The notes under the pieces: model-generated
The model's input: only the letters and a program-made list of their open reading frames with translations
What the model was told of the DNA's origin: nothing
Database searches by the model: none
Shown: piece by piece, positions 48,556 through 60,576 of the stretch
Position numbering within the stretch: position 1 is the first letter of the stretch
How the letters are laid out: the number at the start of each line of letters is the position of its first letter
Program-made: the position numbers and the translations under genes
Source of the DNA: Epiperipatus broadwayi
Lineage: Eukaryota; Onychophora; Udeonychophora; Euonychophora; Peripatidae
Reading direction: 5' to 3'
Assembly: GCA_028023455.1 (NCBI GenBank)
Contig: JAQFVV010001087.1
Span: 50,922 to 114,921 of the forward strand
Length of the DNA: 64,000 nt

Positions 48556-48563
48556 ATCTAAGC
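48556..48563. other. Left target-site duplication of the hAT element
   Basis: ATCTAAGC directly precedes the terminal inverted repeat and is repeated exactly at 51637-51644. An 8-bp duplication is the hAT hallmark. Confidence 0.95.
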
Positions 48564-51500
48564 CAGGCATGTCAAACTCATTCAAACAATGGGCCACTTT
48601 ATGCTACTGGTAAGATTCTCGCGGGCCACATCACACAAATTTTCTTAAAATTGTATTTTGAAAGTGAAAATGCAGGAATATAGATAGGGTAATTAAAGCA
48701 TATTATGTAGTTTAGTGAATTCACTTCAATAATATACAATTGATATAGTATTGCTTTTATTTAAACATTTATTTTATCTGATTACATATTTATAAAACTA
48801 CAATTTATTGTTTTTACTGGAAACTTGCCAGCGTTTTCCTCTTACTAGTTTTTCAATATCTGGATTCAAAGACTGAGAACAAGCAATTTTCATTATGGCA
48901 GATAGATGTTTATCAGTTAATCTTGATCTGTAAGCTGTTTTATTTAATTTCATGCATGAAAATAATTTCTCACATAAGTATGTACTTCCAAAAAAGCTTA
49001 AAATTTGTGCAGCAAATTTTTTAATTTCGGGTATCTTTCACCTAAATAGGAATAAATTTTCGGAGTTCCTACTTCTCGATATTTGGTTTTTAAAATCGAA
49101 TCATTCTGGAAATCAATTAATTCCAGTTGTATCGAAGTCGGAGCTTTTCGACTTCAAAGGCAAATGGTCCGTGAAAAGAGAAAAAATTTCTTGAACTCCT
49201 TGAAATCATCAAAACGTTTATTGAATTCGTCTTTTATTTTTTCAATTTTTGCAGAGTGATGTGAAAACGAGCAACTTTGATTTTGTGCTTTTAACTGCTC
49301 ACATGTAGGAAAATATGTCAAAACGTTCTTTTGCAAATGATTTTTAAACAAATTCAGTTTTTGTACAAAGCTTGCAACTGCATCATACATATTCGTTATC
49401 AATTGATCTTTGCCTTGCAATGTAATATTAAGATTATTCAGATGGCCTGTAATATCTATTAAAAATGCTAGGTCTTGTACCCACAATGGATCTTTTATAA
49501 TTGATATATTTTCGTTGTTTTCATCTTTCATTTCAAAAAATAATATTATTTCCTCCAAAATCAGATAGAAGCTCTTTAAGACATTGTGGCAGGACAACCA
49601 ACGAACTTCTGTGTAATAAGGAAGATCTTCGAATTCGGATTCTAAATCTTTAAGGAACGAAGTAAATTGGCGATGGTTAAGTGCTCTTGATCGAATAAAG
49701 TTGACTATCTTTGTAACTGTTTTAAGTACTTGATCCATTTTTAATAATTTTAAACAGAGAACTTGTTGGTGAATGAGGCAATGAAAAGCTTTGATTTTCG
49801 GTTTATCTGGATATTCGTCTTGTAATTTCCTTGCTAGTCGTGACGCAAAACCTTTAGTTTCACCTGTCATCGATTTAGCACCATCAGTTGTAACAGAAAC
49901 AAGCTTGTCAACAGGCAAGTTAAGTTTTTCTAAAATGTTCCATACGGCATCAAAAATATCTTCACCAGTTGTTGTTCCGTGAAGAGGGATGAATTCCAAC
50001 AATTCTTCGGTGATCCTCATGTTATTATCGCAACCACGAAAAAAAAACAGCAACTTGTGCAACATCTCTTATATCCGTACTTTCATCAATAGCAATTGAA
50101 AAGAACTGGATTTTGGTAGATATTTTCTGTAATTGCGAAGTGATGTCATCTGCCATTTCAGTAATTCTATCTGCCACCGTATTTCTTGATAATGAGATGT
50201 CTCGAAACGCTTGTACTTTTTCTGGACAGACAAATTCGGCAGCTTTTATTATACATTCCTTGATTAAAGAACCATCGGTGAATGCTTTTGAATGTTTTGC
50301 TAATAAATAGCTTATTTCATAACTAGCTCTTGTTACTGATTCATTACTTTTTATAAATTTTGTAAGCACTCCTTGCTGGCTACTTAATGAATTCTTCATT
50401 GTTTTTAATTTTCTTCTCTTATTTTAGCTTCAAAACACGAAAATTGTTTTTCGTGATTAGTGCTATAATGTCGCTTAATATTGTATTCTTTAGCAACACT
50501 AATAGTTTCTTTGCAAATTAAGCACGTAATCTTATTGTTCATTTCCACACAAAAATAATTCAGTTCCCACCTTTCTTGAAATTTTCTTCCCTCGTCATCA
50601 ATCTTTCGTTTTTTATTTAGCGTTGGAAGTGGCATTTTCTGTAATAAAAATAGAGCTTTAGATTTAAATTTTTAAAATTTAAAAAATTGCAACTACGTTT
50701 ATGCAAAATACGCTTCGTAAAAAAACGCTACTCTAGTATTTAAATGTAAAGAGAGCGCTGCTATCGATTCTCGCTCCTGGAATTATGCTCGATAAATGGA
50801 GGTAGCTATAAAAGGTACGGATTACGTTTTTTCTCTCTCTCTCAGTCCTGACTTCCCAGCACGGAGAAATTAAGATAGAGATGTGACAAAGAAGAAAGCT
50901 GTGCATAAGGCCGTAGGTTAGAAATGGTCGAAGCCACTAAAGTTTCCCAAGGCCGAACATACACTGGTAAAATTGTAGAACTTTTAGTGTTTTCCAAACT
51001 GAAATGTAATCGTTACTAACTTATATGTAAAATATTATTGTTTCTCATGTTTGATTATAATTAAAATATTATATAACAAAATGCATGCTCGTTATTTCTT
51101 ATGCTGTCTGACTAGTTTCAGAAAGATATAAACTCTTGGATATAGCAGTTTACTTATATTTTTTGAATGAGTTATAAAAGGAAACAACCCGCAAATTTTT
51201 AACACACCAATCCGGATAAAGAAACTAGCGCAACTGCCTTTTGTTACAATTCAAAGAAAAAAACAATATCTGCAGATAGGATTGCTACGTTGGTGGCGCG
51301 AATAGCTGACTAATGTATTTATGTTCTCGGAAGCACAGCAGCACATTATTAACATTGCCAGCTTTGGTATTCACATATCTCAAATGCTTCATCATCATAA
51401 AGGCATAAGCTATGCGTGTAACCGAGAATTATAAATTAGCTATGTATGTAGACAACAATTACTGTATATATTTTAGTTCATGTAATTAAATATAAGAGCT

Positions 51501-51636
51501 TTTTAAAAAAAATTAATTTATTGTTTGCAACATATCGTTCTGTTTTCATTTTATTACATAGCATCTTAGACGAGGGCCATGAAAAATCCTTTCGAGGGCC
51601 GCATGCGGCCCTGGGGCCACCAGTTTGACATGCCTG
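48564..51636 (-). mobile_element. hAT transposon (GTF2IRD2-like), complete ends
   Basis: A 3073-bp element bounded by the perfect 15-bp inverted repeats CAGGCATGTCAAACT and AGTTTGACATGCCTG, flanked by the 8-bp duplication ATCTAAGC. Subterminal GGGCCAC motifs follow each end. The CAGG-TGTCAAACT end type and the encoded protein place it with hAT elements of the group that gave rise to the vertebrate GTF2IRD2 transposase domain. It is inserted into an older LINE (47160-51790) whose frame continues on both sides. A decayed relative lies at 56295-58795. Confidence 0.93.
48798..50635 (-). pseudogene. hAT transposase, frameshifted
   Basis: The DDE-type transposase would cut and paste the element in the nucleus. 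It is seen in three main pieces. 50635-50405 (76 aa) holds a BED-type zinc finger (C38, C41, H56, H61). 50399-50025 (124 aa) runs to IDESTDIRD, with Asp105 a likely catalytic residue. 50065-49154 (303 aa) carries VSVTTDGAKSMTG (Asp61) and the HCLIHQQ block at 95-101. The C-terminal hAT dimerisation region (KFAAQILSFFGSTYLCEKLF, SRLTDKHLSAI) follows in further frames down to the stop at 48798-48800. Breaks lie near 50405-50425, in a 9-T run at about 50039-50047, and near 49175, 49140 and 49015. The start is the first ATG before the BED finger. As read, no full-length protein can be made, yet almost no sequence is missing. Confidence 0.88.
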
Positions 51637-51644
51637 ATCTAAGC
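51637..51644. other. Right target-site duplication of the hAT element
   Basis: Exact repeat ATCTAAGC of 48556-48563. Bringing the flanks together across the element gives one continuous LINE sequence. Confidence 0.95.
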
Positions 51645-51790
51645 CTCTTGTCTTCCCACTTTTCAACTTATTCCCTGTCTCATTCAATTCATTTTCTGTA
51701 AACCTAATATTTTCATTACTATGTGATTTTATGTTTGTTATCATTCTGTACTTCACCTTTAACCTCCTCAAACTCTCTGTACACTAGTAC
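51645..51790 (-). pseudogene. Degenerate LINE, part 2 (upstream RT region)
   Basis: The minus strand encodes FTENELNETGNKLKSGKTRG followed by LD, the block that precedes RT domain 1 in many LINEs (FTEEE..AVKKLKSGKAPG.D). It continues in sense to the part at 48555. The small ORF called at 51478-51771 reads out of this LINE straight across the hAT end, so it is a fusion artefact of the insertion. Confidence 0.65.
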
Positions 51791-53819
51791 CACCCAGTGC
51801 AAGCCTTAGTAATCAACAGATGCAAGAAATTGACTCTACTATATGGAGAGTTTTCTACTGTTATTAACAGTAAGCATAGTGACTGCCAAAAAAAGCATAT
51901 CAAAATAATATTTTCAGAATAGAAAATTAAGTAATAGAATTCATATTTAGATAAGCCATGACTATTATGAGTAAAGAACTCAGAAAAAAAGATCCTGATA
52001 TTTAAAGTTTGCCTTACTCAAAGTTAAAAATTGCATATTAAATATGGTGATTGGTTCCAACTCTAAGATAATACGAATAGCAATTTTTTTAAAAATATTT
52101 AATACTTTTATCAGTTTGCTCATTTACTAAAAGAGCAAAAGATATAAAAAAAAAAAAAAAATTACTCTTTCACATTTATTTCAAATAAAAAAATGAAATA
52201 ATTAAAGAAAACAAAATAAATAACATTAAAAACTACTTTCATAAATAAATCACTATATATATACAAAACTAACAACAGTCTGAAGCGTCTTTTTTTTCAT
52301 CAAATCGTCATACATACGCTTATAGGCATAAAACGTTTTATCTACTTAGATCTAAGTGATTCCATTTGTATTTGTTTATTTTAAAGTAATCATAAGCAAG
52401 CCTCTTCTATCTCACTTTTGATGTTGGGATTCTCATTTGAAATATTTTCTTTTTATCCTTTTTGGTTAGCAGCATTTTTAAAATAAAGAAAATACAAAAA
52501 CAAAAATCGAAAACATATAAATAAATGATTGTAATAATAAACACCTCCATACTTCCCCATTCTTTTAAATTCATATAAATAAAGATACAATAAAAGACAA
52601 ATGATCTCCAAGATGCATTTCGTGCTGAACCAGCACTCATCAGTTGGCCCAGGTCACTATCTCTCATATATATCTTTATTATATGCAAAGTATTTATCTA
52701 GAGTAAATTGTTACTTTTTCATTTCGATATTACATACGGGACAGAGAAAGGTGAATAACTCCGTGTGAGTAAAATTAAAAAAATCAGATATATTAATCTT
52801 TAACTGAGGTTTAAAGTTTATATCTGTGCTAGAGATAATCTCTAGTTTCGTGGTCATTGGTGTATTTATCAGAAATGGATGGCGTCAAAGTTGTGAGTGG
52901 AGGAAGTTTGACAGTGGTAAATGAAAAAGTAACAAATAAATGATAGCAGTTATACACACACAGTACAGTGTACATATGAAATTCCATCATAGCGAAAAAA
53001 AGATAGTGATGAAACTTTTTCACACTAAACAGAAAACTATTTAATCGAATGCAATAAAAATTAAGTTTAAAAATAAACTTTTGAGTAATTTCATACTTTT
53101 TAATTCGTTTTTATGAATTTAGGATAAATACTGACATCCCTCTTAATATAATTTACTATAGCATCTTAATTTCAGAGCTACATATACACTTAAATATTAT
53201 TTTTATTTTTCTCCTATTACTTTTTGATGAGTTACTGATACTACAGATATACGATATTTTAATAAACCTCAATAAGCAAAAGAAATATATATATATTGTA
53301 TATTTGATATTTGAATATTCTATAACAATCAGAATAAAATGTAGTTTTTTATTACGGATTCGTTTATCAAGCTCGTAAGAATTAATTTTCTAAGCTTCAT
53401 AACGTTTAAAAATTGAATATTAATTTTTAATAAAATTTGTTCATTTCAATTATTAAGCAAGTTATGATACAATTCTTTTTTTTTTTTGCATAAAAATCTG
53501 GAGTATTTTCATAATACTCATTAATAAGAGAGTAATGGTAGTGAGTAATTTAATATTAGCAATTCAACAGCTTCAAGTAACAAAAATTTCCCAGTTGTTA
53601 AAAGAAATGTAATATTTTTAAAAGAAGGAAAAAATATTCAATTATGTATTAAATTAAACAGTATTAGTAATATTTCATTTCATAGTGAAAATGATTTAAT
53701 TCAAATGATAATATAAATACAAAATTAAATAACTTTATGTACTATAGAAAAATAAAGATCTAGCAATATAAACAAGAACATATAACTACTATAAAAACTA
53801 CCATTGTTATACATTTTTA
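51791..53819. other. Mostly unassigned; contains a fragment of repeat X
   Basis: At about 52605-52675, ATCTCCAAGATGCATTTCGT, GCTGAACCAGCACTCATCAG and TTGGCCCAGGTCACTATCTC resemble the centre of repeat X (copies at 16290 and 42365). The 93-residue ORF starting at 52688 crosses this fragment and is not a gene. The rest holds an A-run at 52146-52160 and no recognisable feature. Confidence 0.4.
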
Positions 53820-55195
53820 CATCATCATTTTCAACCATTATTGATTCACTGTCTCTTCAAGTTTAATCCAACTTCTCCAATCTCTAATCTCTCTTCTCCA
53901 TATCATACTAGAAAATTCCCTTATTTCATCCATCCATGTCACATGTGATTTCCTTCTAGGTCTTTTGCAATCTCTTAGGGTCTAGCTTAAAATGTCAAAT
54001 GTCCATTTATTATTATATCTTCCAGCAATATGTCCAGCCCAGTTCCATTTGAGTCTCTTAGTTCTTTCAATGATCTTGTTAATAGCTTTTTGTTCTCTCA
54101 CTCATGTACTTCATTTTCAATCCTTTCTTGTTATTCCTAACTTGCATCTCTCTAAATTTCATTGAATGGTCTGAAATCTTTATATTACTCTTCTGTCGAG
54201 ATCCAAGTCTCAGATCCATAAACAAGAACTAGTAAAACACACTTCCTTTTCAAACAAATAGCCATGTTTGTTTCAATGTTAAGTTATTTTTACCAAAACC
54301 ACTCCATCCAAGTTTAATTCTATGATTAATTTCATCCATTATATTTCCATTTGTATTAATAAACTCACCAAAAAATTTGTAGTTGTTAACTTTATCAATC
54401 TTTAGTTTCTTTTTTTTTTTTTGGTAAAACCATTAAACATTATTTTAGTCATTTTAGCATTTATTTTTAAACCTACTCTCTTATTTTCACCTGTTTAACT
54501 CTTATAACATTTCCTGAAATTCTAAAGCATTATTTGCACATCTTCCTCTGAAAAATCTAAATGACTTAAATAATCTCCATTTACTTATTCTCTTAGTATC
54601 TCACGTTAAACCACAAAATATTTTTTGTAAAAGTGCTGTAAAAGGTTCGAGAATATGGAATCATCCTGTTGTATACCTTTCTTAAGATTAATCTTCTTAA
54701 TAACACTACTGCTATCGAATTTTGGGGCTATATCTTGATGAACCAATTCTTTAATTATTATAGAAATGTTTGTAGAATCAATGCCTTTTCATAATTTACA
54801 AATCCAAAGTATAATGGCAACTGCTCTCATTACTTGGATGTGATCCAATATGCTAAAATCACTTTTAAATCCAAGTTGTTCCTTTAATTGTTAAAATCCA
54901 ACGTTTGCTGTAGACAAGTTGTAATTAACTTGGTAAAGATTTTATATAGTAATGATAAAAGATTGATATGACTATAATTTTTATATTTTCTCTATCACCT
55001 TTCTTAAATATCAATATCACTACTGCATTTCCCCAATCATCTAATTTATCTTTATCACTTAGATGTTTGATATATAACTTTGTCAAAAATTTTCTATTTT
55101 TTTTTTTCAACAGTTATATTTTAATAACTCCATCATTTGTTGTAGTTTTTCTTTTCTTCTTACATTTAATTTCGTGTAACTTCTTCATTTAAAAT
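53820..55195 (-). pseudogene. RTE-type LINE, 5'-truncated and degraded (copy A)
   Basis: On minus, the right end encodes KLYIKHLSDKDKLDDWGNAV followed by VILIFKKGD, the RTE block ahead of the RT core. Then come a FGFVNYEKAF-like block (near 54781-54815), an FADD-region remnant at about 54540-54570, and the C-terminal tail whose DNA (CATCCATCCATGTCACATG) matches the 59.2-kb copy. It ends at the left in the shared ATCATTTTCAACCATTATTG. Several stops and indels remain, and it is more decayed than copy B. Confidence 0.75.
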
Positions 55196-56294
55196 GCTTG
55201 GGCAATTCAGATGTAGTAATACTAAGAAATATATTACTAAATAAATGTGAAAGTTTGCGACTTTATAACTCAACAAATATTGAGCCAATCTTGAAGAATC
55301 AATCTTATATCATTTTCTTTCTTTCTTATGTGTAGAATTTCGCTAGAATATAATTTTTTGCTTTAATTTTAAGTTTTAAAAAAAATTGTACTTTGAAATA
55401 TAAAAATACATGGAAAATCTAATTGTTTTTGAATGACGTCATAAAAAAAAGCAGTACTGATTAAAAGATTACAGAGTTGGAAAACTTTTTAAAAGAAAAA
55501 TTTAGCTTTTGGTAAAGCCAGGTAAAATTTGATTTTGTAAATATATTTAAAATTAATTAAGCTGTGCTTGTATCATGTATTTAATGACAATTTAGATCAA
55601 TTATAATAATGAATTTGATAAACTTTTAGGATTTTAGTTTAAATATATATTTAACATATTAAATTAAAATTTTAAATGGCATGGGTACAGCAAGAGAAAT
55701 ATTACTGAATTTTATAAACTTTTACTATGAAATTGATAAACGTTTAAGGATATCAGTTTAAATATACTTAACACATCAAAAAGTAAATTTTAAAATACTG
55801 TAGTGGATACAGCAAGAGAATTACTACTGAATTTGATAAATTTACTATTTCCCTTTGAATATAATCTCACAAAACAAAGTAAAGTTTAAATGTATATCCA
55901 CCTCCATTAATTAACTAAAATAGTATTATAAATATGATAATAAAAAAAGACAGTTAAATATAAGAAATAAAAAAATGTGCCTAGACATAGGCTCCCATTA
56001 TTTATCTTTTAAATATTGTCAACTCTAAATAAATACATAAATAAAAGGGTTTTTTTTTTTTTACAATATTGAAAATATAATAATTTTTTTTCTATCCTTC
56101 ATATATTATCTACCTACACTTTATATACATATATAGGCTATAAATTTTTGCTGTATAGTACTTAGCTCAATTTAACTAATATATCCAGGTGATAAATAAA
56201 GATTAGCAGTAGTGTAGCATTATTTATATTCGAAAAAACGTCAACTAACAATAATTAAAAAAAAAAAAAGCTTTCAAAAATTCAAGGCTATTTA
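55196..56294. other. Unassigned AT-rich sequence
   Basis: No gene is supported. There is a weak direct repetition: segments around 55590-55680, 55690-55790 and 55795-55860 share AGCAAGAGAA, TACTGAATTT and TTTAAATATA blocks. It otherwise holds homopolymer runs (T-run at 56048-56061, A-run at 56257-56269). Confidence 0.4.
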
Positions 56295-58795
56295 ATGCGA
56301 CTGGTCTGGCCACATCACACTTACAAATTTTCTTAAAATTTTATTTTGAAGTGAGAATGCAGGATTATAGGTGGGGTAATTAAAGCAAATTATGTAGTTT
56401 ACTGAATTCAGGTCAATAATATACGATTGATATAGTATTGCCTTTATTTAAACGTTTATTTTATTTGATTACATATTTATAAAATTACAATTTATTGTTT
56501 TTATCGGAAACTTGCCAGCGCTTTCCTCCTACAAGTTTTCCAATATCTGGATTCAAAGACAGAGAACAATTTTCATTATGGCAGATAGATGTTTATCAGT
56601 TAATCTTGATCTGTAAGCTGTTTTATTTAATTTTATTGATAGAAAATAATTACTCACATAAGTATGTACTTCCAAAAAGCATAAAATTTGTGCAGCAAAC
56701 TTTTTTAATTTCCGGGTATCTTTCATCTAAATAAGAATATATTTTGGGAGTTCCTATTTCTTGTTGTTTTTTAAAATCGAATCATTCAATTAATTCCAGT
56801 TGTATCGAAGTCAGAGCTTTTTCAACTTCAAAAGCAAAAGGTTCATTGAAAAGAGAAAAAATTTCTTATAACTCCTTGAAATCATCAAAACATTTAACAA
56901 ATTCGTTTTTTTATTTTTTCAATGTTTGCAGAGTATTGTGAAAACGAGCAACTTTGATTTTGTGCTTTTAACTGCTCACATGTAGTAAAATAACATCAAA
57001 ACTTTCTTTTGCAAATGATTTTTAAACAAATTCAGTTTTTTACAAACCCTGTAACTGCATCGTAAATGTTAAGTATCAATTGATCTTTGCCTTGCAATGT
57101 AATATTAAGATTATTCAGATGGCCTGCAATATGTGTTAAAAATGCTAGGTCTTGTACCCACAATGGATCTTTTATAACAGATATATTTTCTTGTTTTCAT
57201 CTTTCATTTCTACGTTGTGGCAGGACAACCAATGAACTTCTGTGTAATAAGAAAGATCTTCGAATTCGGATTCTAAATCTTTAAGGAATTAAGTAAATTG
57301 GCAATGGTTAAATGCTCTTGATTAAATAAAATTGACTATCTTTGTAACTGTTTTAAATACTTGATCCATTTTTAATAATTTTAAACAGAGAACTTGTTGG
57401 TGAATGAGGCAATGAAAAGCTTTGATTTTCAGTTTATCTGGATACTCATATTGTAATTTCCTTGTCATTTGTGACACAAAACCTTAGTTTCACCTGTCAT
57501 CGATTCAGTTGTCACAGAAATGAGCTTAAGAAGAAGCAAGTTAAATTTTTCTAAAATACTCCATACGGCATCAAAAATATCTTCACCAGTTTTGTTCCAT
57601 GAAGAGAAATGAATTACAACAATCCTTTGGTAATCCTCAAGTTATTATCGTAACCACACAAAAAAAAACAGCAACTTGTGCAATATATCTTATATCAGTG
57701 CTTTCATCAATCACAATTGAAAAAAACAGAATTTTGATAGATATTTCCTATAGTTGTGAAGTGATGTCATCTGCCATTTCAGTAATTTTATCTGCCACTG
57801 TATTTCTTGATAATGAGATGTCTCAAAATGCTTGTTTCCTTTTTTTGACAGATAAATTTGGCAGCTTTTATCATACATTCCTTGATCAAAGAATCATTGA
57901 TGAATGATTTTGAATGTTTTGCTAATAAATAGCTTATTTCATAACTAGCTCTTGTTACTGATTCATTACTTTTCATGGATTTTGTAAGCACTCCTTGCTG
58001 GCTACATACGAAAATTGTTCTTCGTGATTAGTGCTATAGTGTCGCTTAATGTTGTATTCTTTAGCGACACTAATTGTTTCTTTGCAAATTAAGCATACAA
58101 TCTTATTGTTCACTTCCATACAAAAATAGTTCATGTCCCACCTTTCTTGAAATTTTCTTCCCTTGTCATCAATCTTTTGTTATTTATTTAACATTGGAAG
58201 TAACATTTTCTGTAATAAAAATAGGGCTTTAGATTTAAATTTTAAAAATTAAAAAAATTGCAACTATGTTTACTTACATTTTTTGAATTAGTTATAAAAG
58301 AAAACAACTCACAAACTTTTAACACACCAATCAGGACAAAGAAACTAGTACAACAGTCTTTTGTTACAATTCTAAAAAAAACCCAACATTTGCAAATAGG
58401 ATTGCTACATCAGTGGCACGAATAGCTGACTAAAGTTTTTCTGGAACATATTTCTGTTCTCAGAAGCACGGCAGCACATTATTAATGTTGCCAGCTTTGG
58501 TGTGCATCAATATCTCAAATGCTTCATCATCATAAAAGTGTGTTGTCAAAAATATTTAACTATGTGTGTAACCCAGGAATTATAAATTACCTATGTATGT
58601 AGCCAACAATTATTGTATATATTTTAGTTCATGTAATTAAATATAAAAGTTTGTTTTTTAACAAGTTTTTAAAATTAATTTATTGTTTGCAGCATATTCT
58701 GTTTTCATTTTATTGCATAGCATAGTAGTCGCAGGCCACAAAAAATCACATCAAGGGCCACATGTCGACCATGGGCCACCAGTTTGACATATGAG
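56295..58795 (-). mobile_element. Degraded hAT element, relative of 48564-51636
   Basis: It is collinear with the 48.6-kb hAT over its whole length. The right end retains GGCCACCAGTTTGACAT but not the final GCCTG, and the left end has lost its first ~40 bases (recognisable from TGGCCACATCACAC). It lacks a segment equivalent to 50702-51152 of the other element. No target duplication can be seen because both termini are damaged. Confidence 0.85.
56485..58206 (-). pseudogene. Decayed hAT transposase (GTF2IRD2-like)
   Basis: Homologous to the transposase at 48798-50635 but with many stops, small deletions (for example about 45 bp near 57210, and part of the 58000 region joining the BED finger to the core) and C-to-T type changes at former CpGs. 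Short open pieces survive, such as MLTKSMKSNESVTRASYEIS (57991 downward). At several homopolymers where the 48.6-kb copy is out of frame, this copy keeps the expected length (for example the A-run near 56820). Confidence 0.85.
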
Positions 58796-59191
58796 GATTA
58801 AAGTAAATTATAAATAAAACATTTAGATTTAACATTATTATATTAAAAAATTATTGTCTTTTAATATTTTAATTATATCCAATGTAGATTAAAACCTATT
58901 GTTAATTGTCATAGTCTTCTTATTGAATGACTTAAATAATAGATTTTTTTGCTTTAAATTATTTTTGTTTGCTTATATAGATTATTATATTGCAAGGTTT
59001 GGAATAGATGTGTTTTTAAAATTTAGCATCTAAAAGTTGAATTGGCTTGAAAATTTTTTTCTGATAAATAAATAACTATTGAATATATTTAAAGAGATAT
59101 GAAGTGTTTGAAGCATTCATTTTTCCTTTCTTGAGAGTGTCAAATAATTAAATTTATCATCACTATATGAACAATGAAAGTTTTAAAATAG
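58796..59191. other. Unassigned AT-rich spacer
   Basis: Lies between the degraded hAT and the RTE copy B. Nothing recognisable. Confidence 0.45.
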
Positions 59192-59284
59192 ATTATCATC
59201 ATCAACCATTATCAATCTACTGCAGGATGAAGGTCTCTCCAAGTTCAATCCATCTTCTCTGATCTTTAGCTTCTCTTTTCCACA

Positions 59285-59533
59285 TCACCCCTGCACACTT
59301 TCTCTTATTTCATCCATCCATCTAACATGTGGTCTCTTTCTGGGTCTTTTACAATCTCTTGGAATCCCGTTTAAGATTTCAATTGTCCATCTATTATCAT
59401 CTCTATTAGCAACATGTCCATCCCAACTCCACTTCAATCTTTTAATTTTTTCAATGAGGTCAGTATCACCCATTTGTTTTTTCTTACCCATACATTGCGT
59501 TTTCGATCTCTTCTTGTTACTCCCAACATGCAT
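59285..59533 (-). pseudogene. RTE C-terminal domain fragment
   Basis: An 82-residue open stretch with the characteristic tail of RTE proteins: LIEKIKRLKWSWDGHVANRD (about 26-45), then DNRWTIEILNGIPRDCKRPR and HVRWMDEIRE near the end. It is the downstream continuation of the RT piece at 59758-60258, separated by frame breaks. Its role in LINE retrotransposition is not well defined. Confidence 0.8.
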
Positions 59534-59757
59534 CTCTCCATACTTCTTTGATTTGGTCTGGAGTCTCTCTATTGCTCTTCTATTAAGTTTCCAAGACTCA
59601 GATCCATAAGTAAGAACTGATAAAACACATTTATTAAAAAACCTTCCTTTTCAAACACATAGGAATATTTCCTTTTAGTATCAAGTTATTTCTACCAAAA
59701 GCACTCCAACCAAGTTTAATTCTATGATTGATTTCATCCATTATGTTTCCATCTGTA

Positions 59758-60258
59758 TTAACAATCTGACCAAGATATTTGTAACTTAACTTCTTCTAAC
59801 TCATCATAATCAATCTTTATTTTCATATTTTGAGAAAATCTATTAAACATTACTTTAGTCTTTTTAACATTTATCTTTAGTCCTACTTTCCTACTTTCAT
59901 CTGATAACTCCTGCAACATTTCCTGCAGCTCTAAAGCATTATTTGCAAAAACTACTACATCGTCTGCAAAATCTAAATGACTTAAATAATCTCCATTTAC
60001 TTTCACTCCTTTAGCTTTCCATTTTAATTCACAAAATACTTCTTGCAGCACTGCTGTAAAAAGTTTTGGAAACATGGAGTCACCCTGTCTTACACTCTTC
60101 TCAATGTTGAATTTCCCAGTATCATTATGTAATCTAATTGTTGCTGTTGCATTTTTATAAATATTCTTTAAAATATGACAATATCCTGGATCTATACCTT
60201 GATGATCCAATGCTTTAATCACTGAAGAAATGTTTATAGAGATCAAATGCCTTTTCAT
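59758..60258 (-). pseudogene. RTE reverse transcriptase fragment
   Basis: A 166-residue open stretch covering RT domains after A. It includes the VRQGD block (56-60) of domain B, the catalytic FADD motif at 97-100 (YLSHLDFADDVVVFA), and the following KVGLKINVKKTKVMFN block (domain D). Domain A (VDYEKAF) lies just upstream in another frame at 60246-60285, so at least one frameshift separates them. The N-terminal endonuclease is absent. Family assignment to RTE rests on the spacing and wording of these motifs. Confidence 0.85.
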
Positions 60259-60576
60259 AATCTACAAATCCAAAGCATAATGGCAACTCATATTCATTTG
60301 TCTATCACTTCTCTCAATACCTATATAACACTTTGAAGTAAATTTTTTCAAATCTAAAGTAAAAGTAATAAAATGGTTTTCTGTCTTAATCTTTTTGATC
60401 CTAAGCGTGTTGACATCATTCATTTTTTTAACGTAATCAAAATTGCATAATCAATGCCTTTTTTTTTTTGCTTGAAGCTTTGCTTAAATGTAATGATGAT
60501 AATGCATTTTAACATATAATAAATCTTTGATTTATAAAACTATTCATTTAAATTTACTTTTAGATAAATTTGTTGC

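Larger units (their letters stand above)
59192..60345 (-). mobile_element. RTE-type LINE, 5'-truncated (copy B)
   Basis: This is the best-preserved LINE in the window. It starts inside RT domain A on the right (FGFVDYEKAF, about 60246-60285) and runs to a 3' end at the left marked by GGATGAAGGTCTCTCC and TCATCATCAACCATTATCAA. It has two sizeable open pieces. The truncation just upstream of domain A is typical of incomplete reverse transcription. Copies A (53820), C (39305) and the palindrome 3' ends (2234, 11450) belong to the same family. Confidence 0.85.

Noticed and set aside
48438-48683. 81-residue plus-strand ORF at the hAT left end
   Set aside because: It runs from antisense LINE sequence across the target duplication into the hAT terminus, so it is an insertion artefact.
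49791-50310. Plus-strand ORFs of 63 and 65 residues within the hAT element
   Set aside because: They are antisense shadows of the minus-strand transposase.
54968-55192. 74-residue plus-strand ORF
   Set aside because: It is the antisense of the RTE reverse-transcriptase fragment at 54925-55110.
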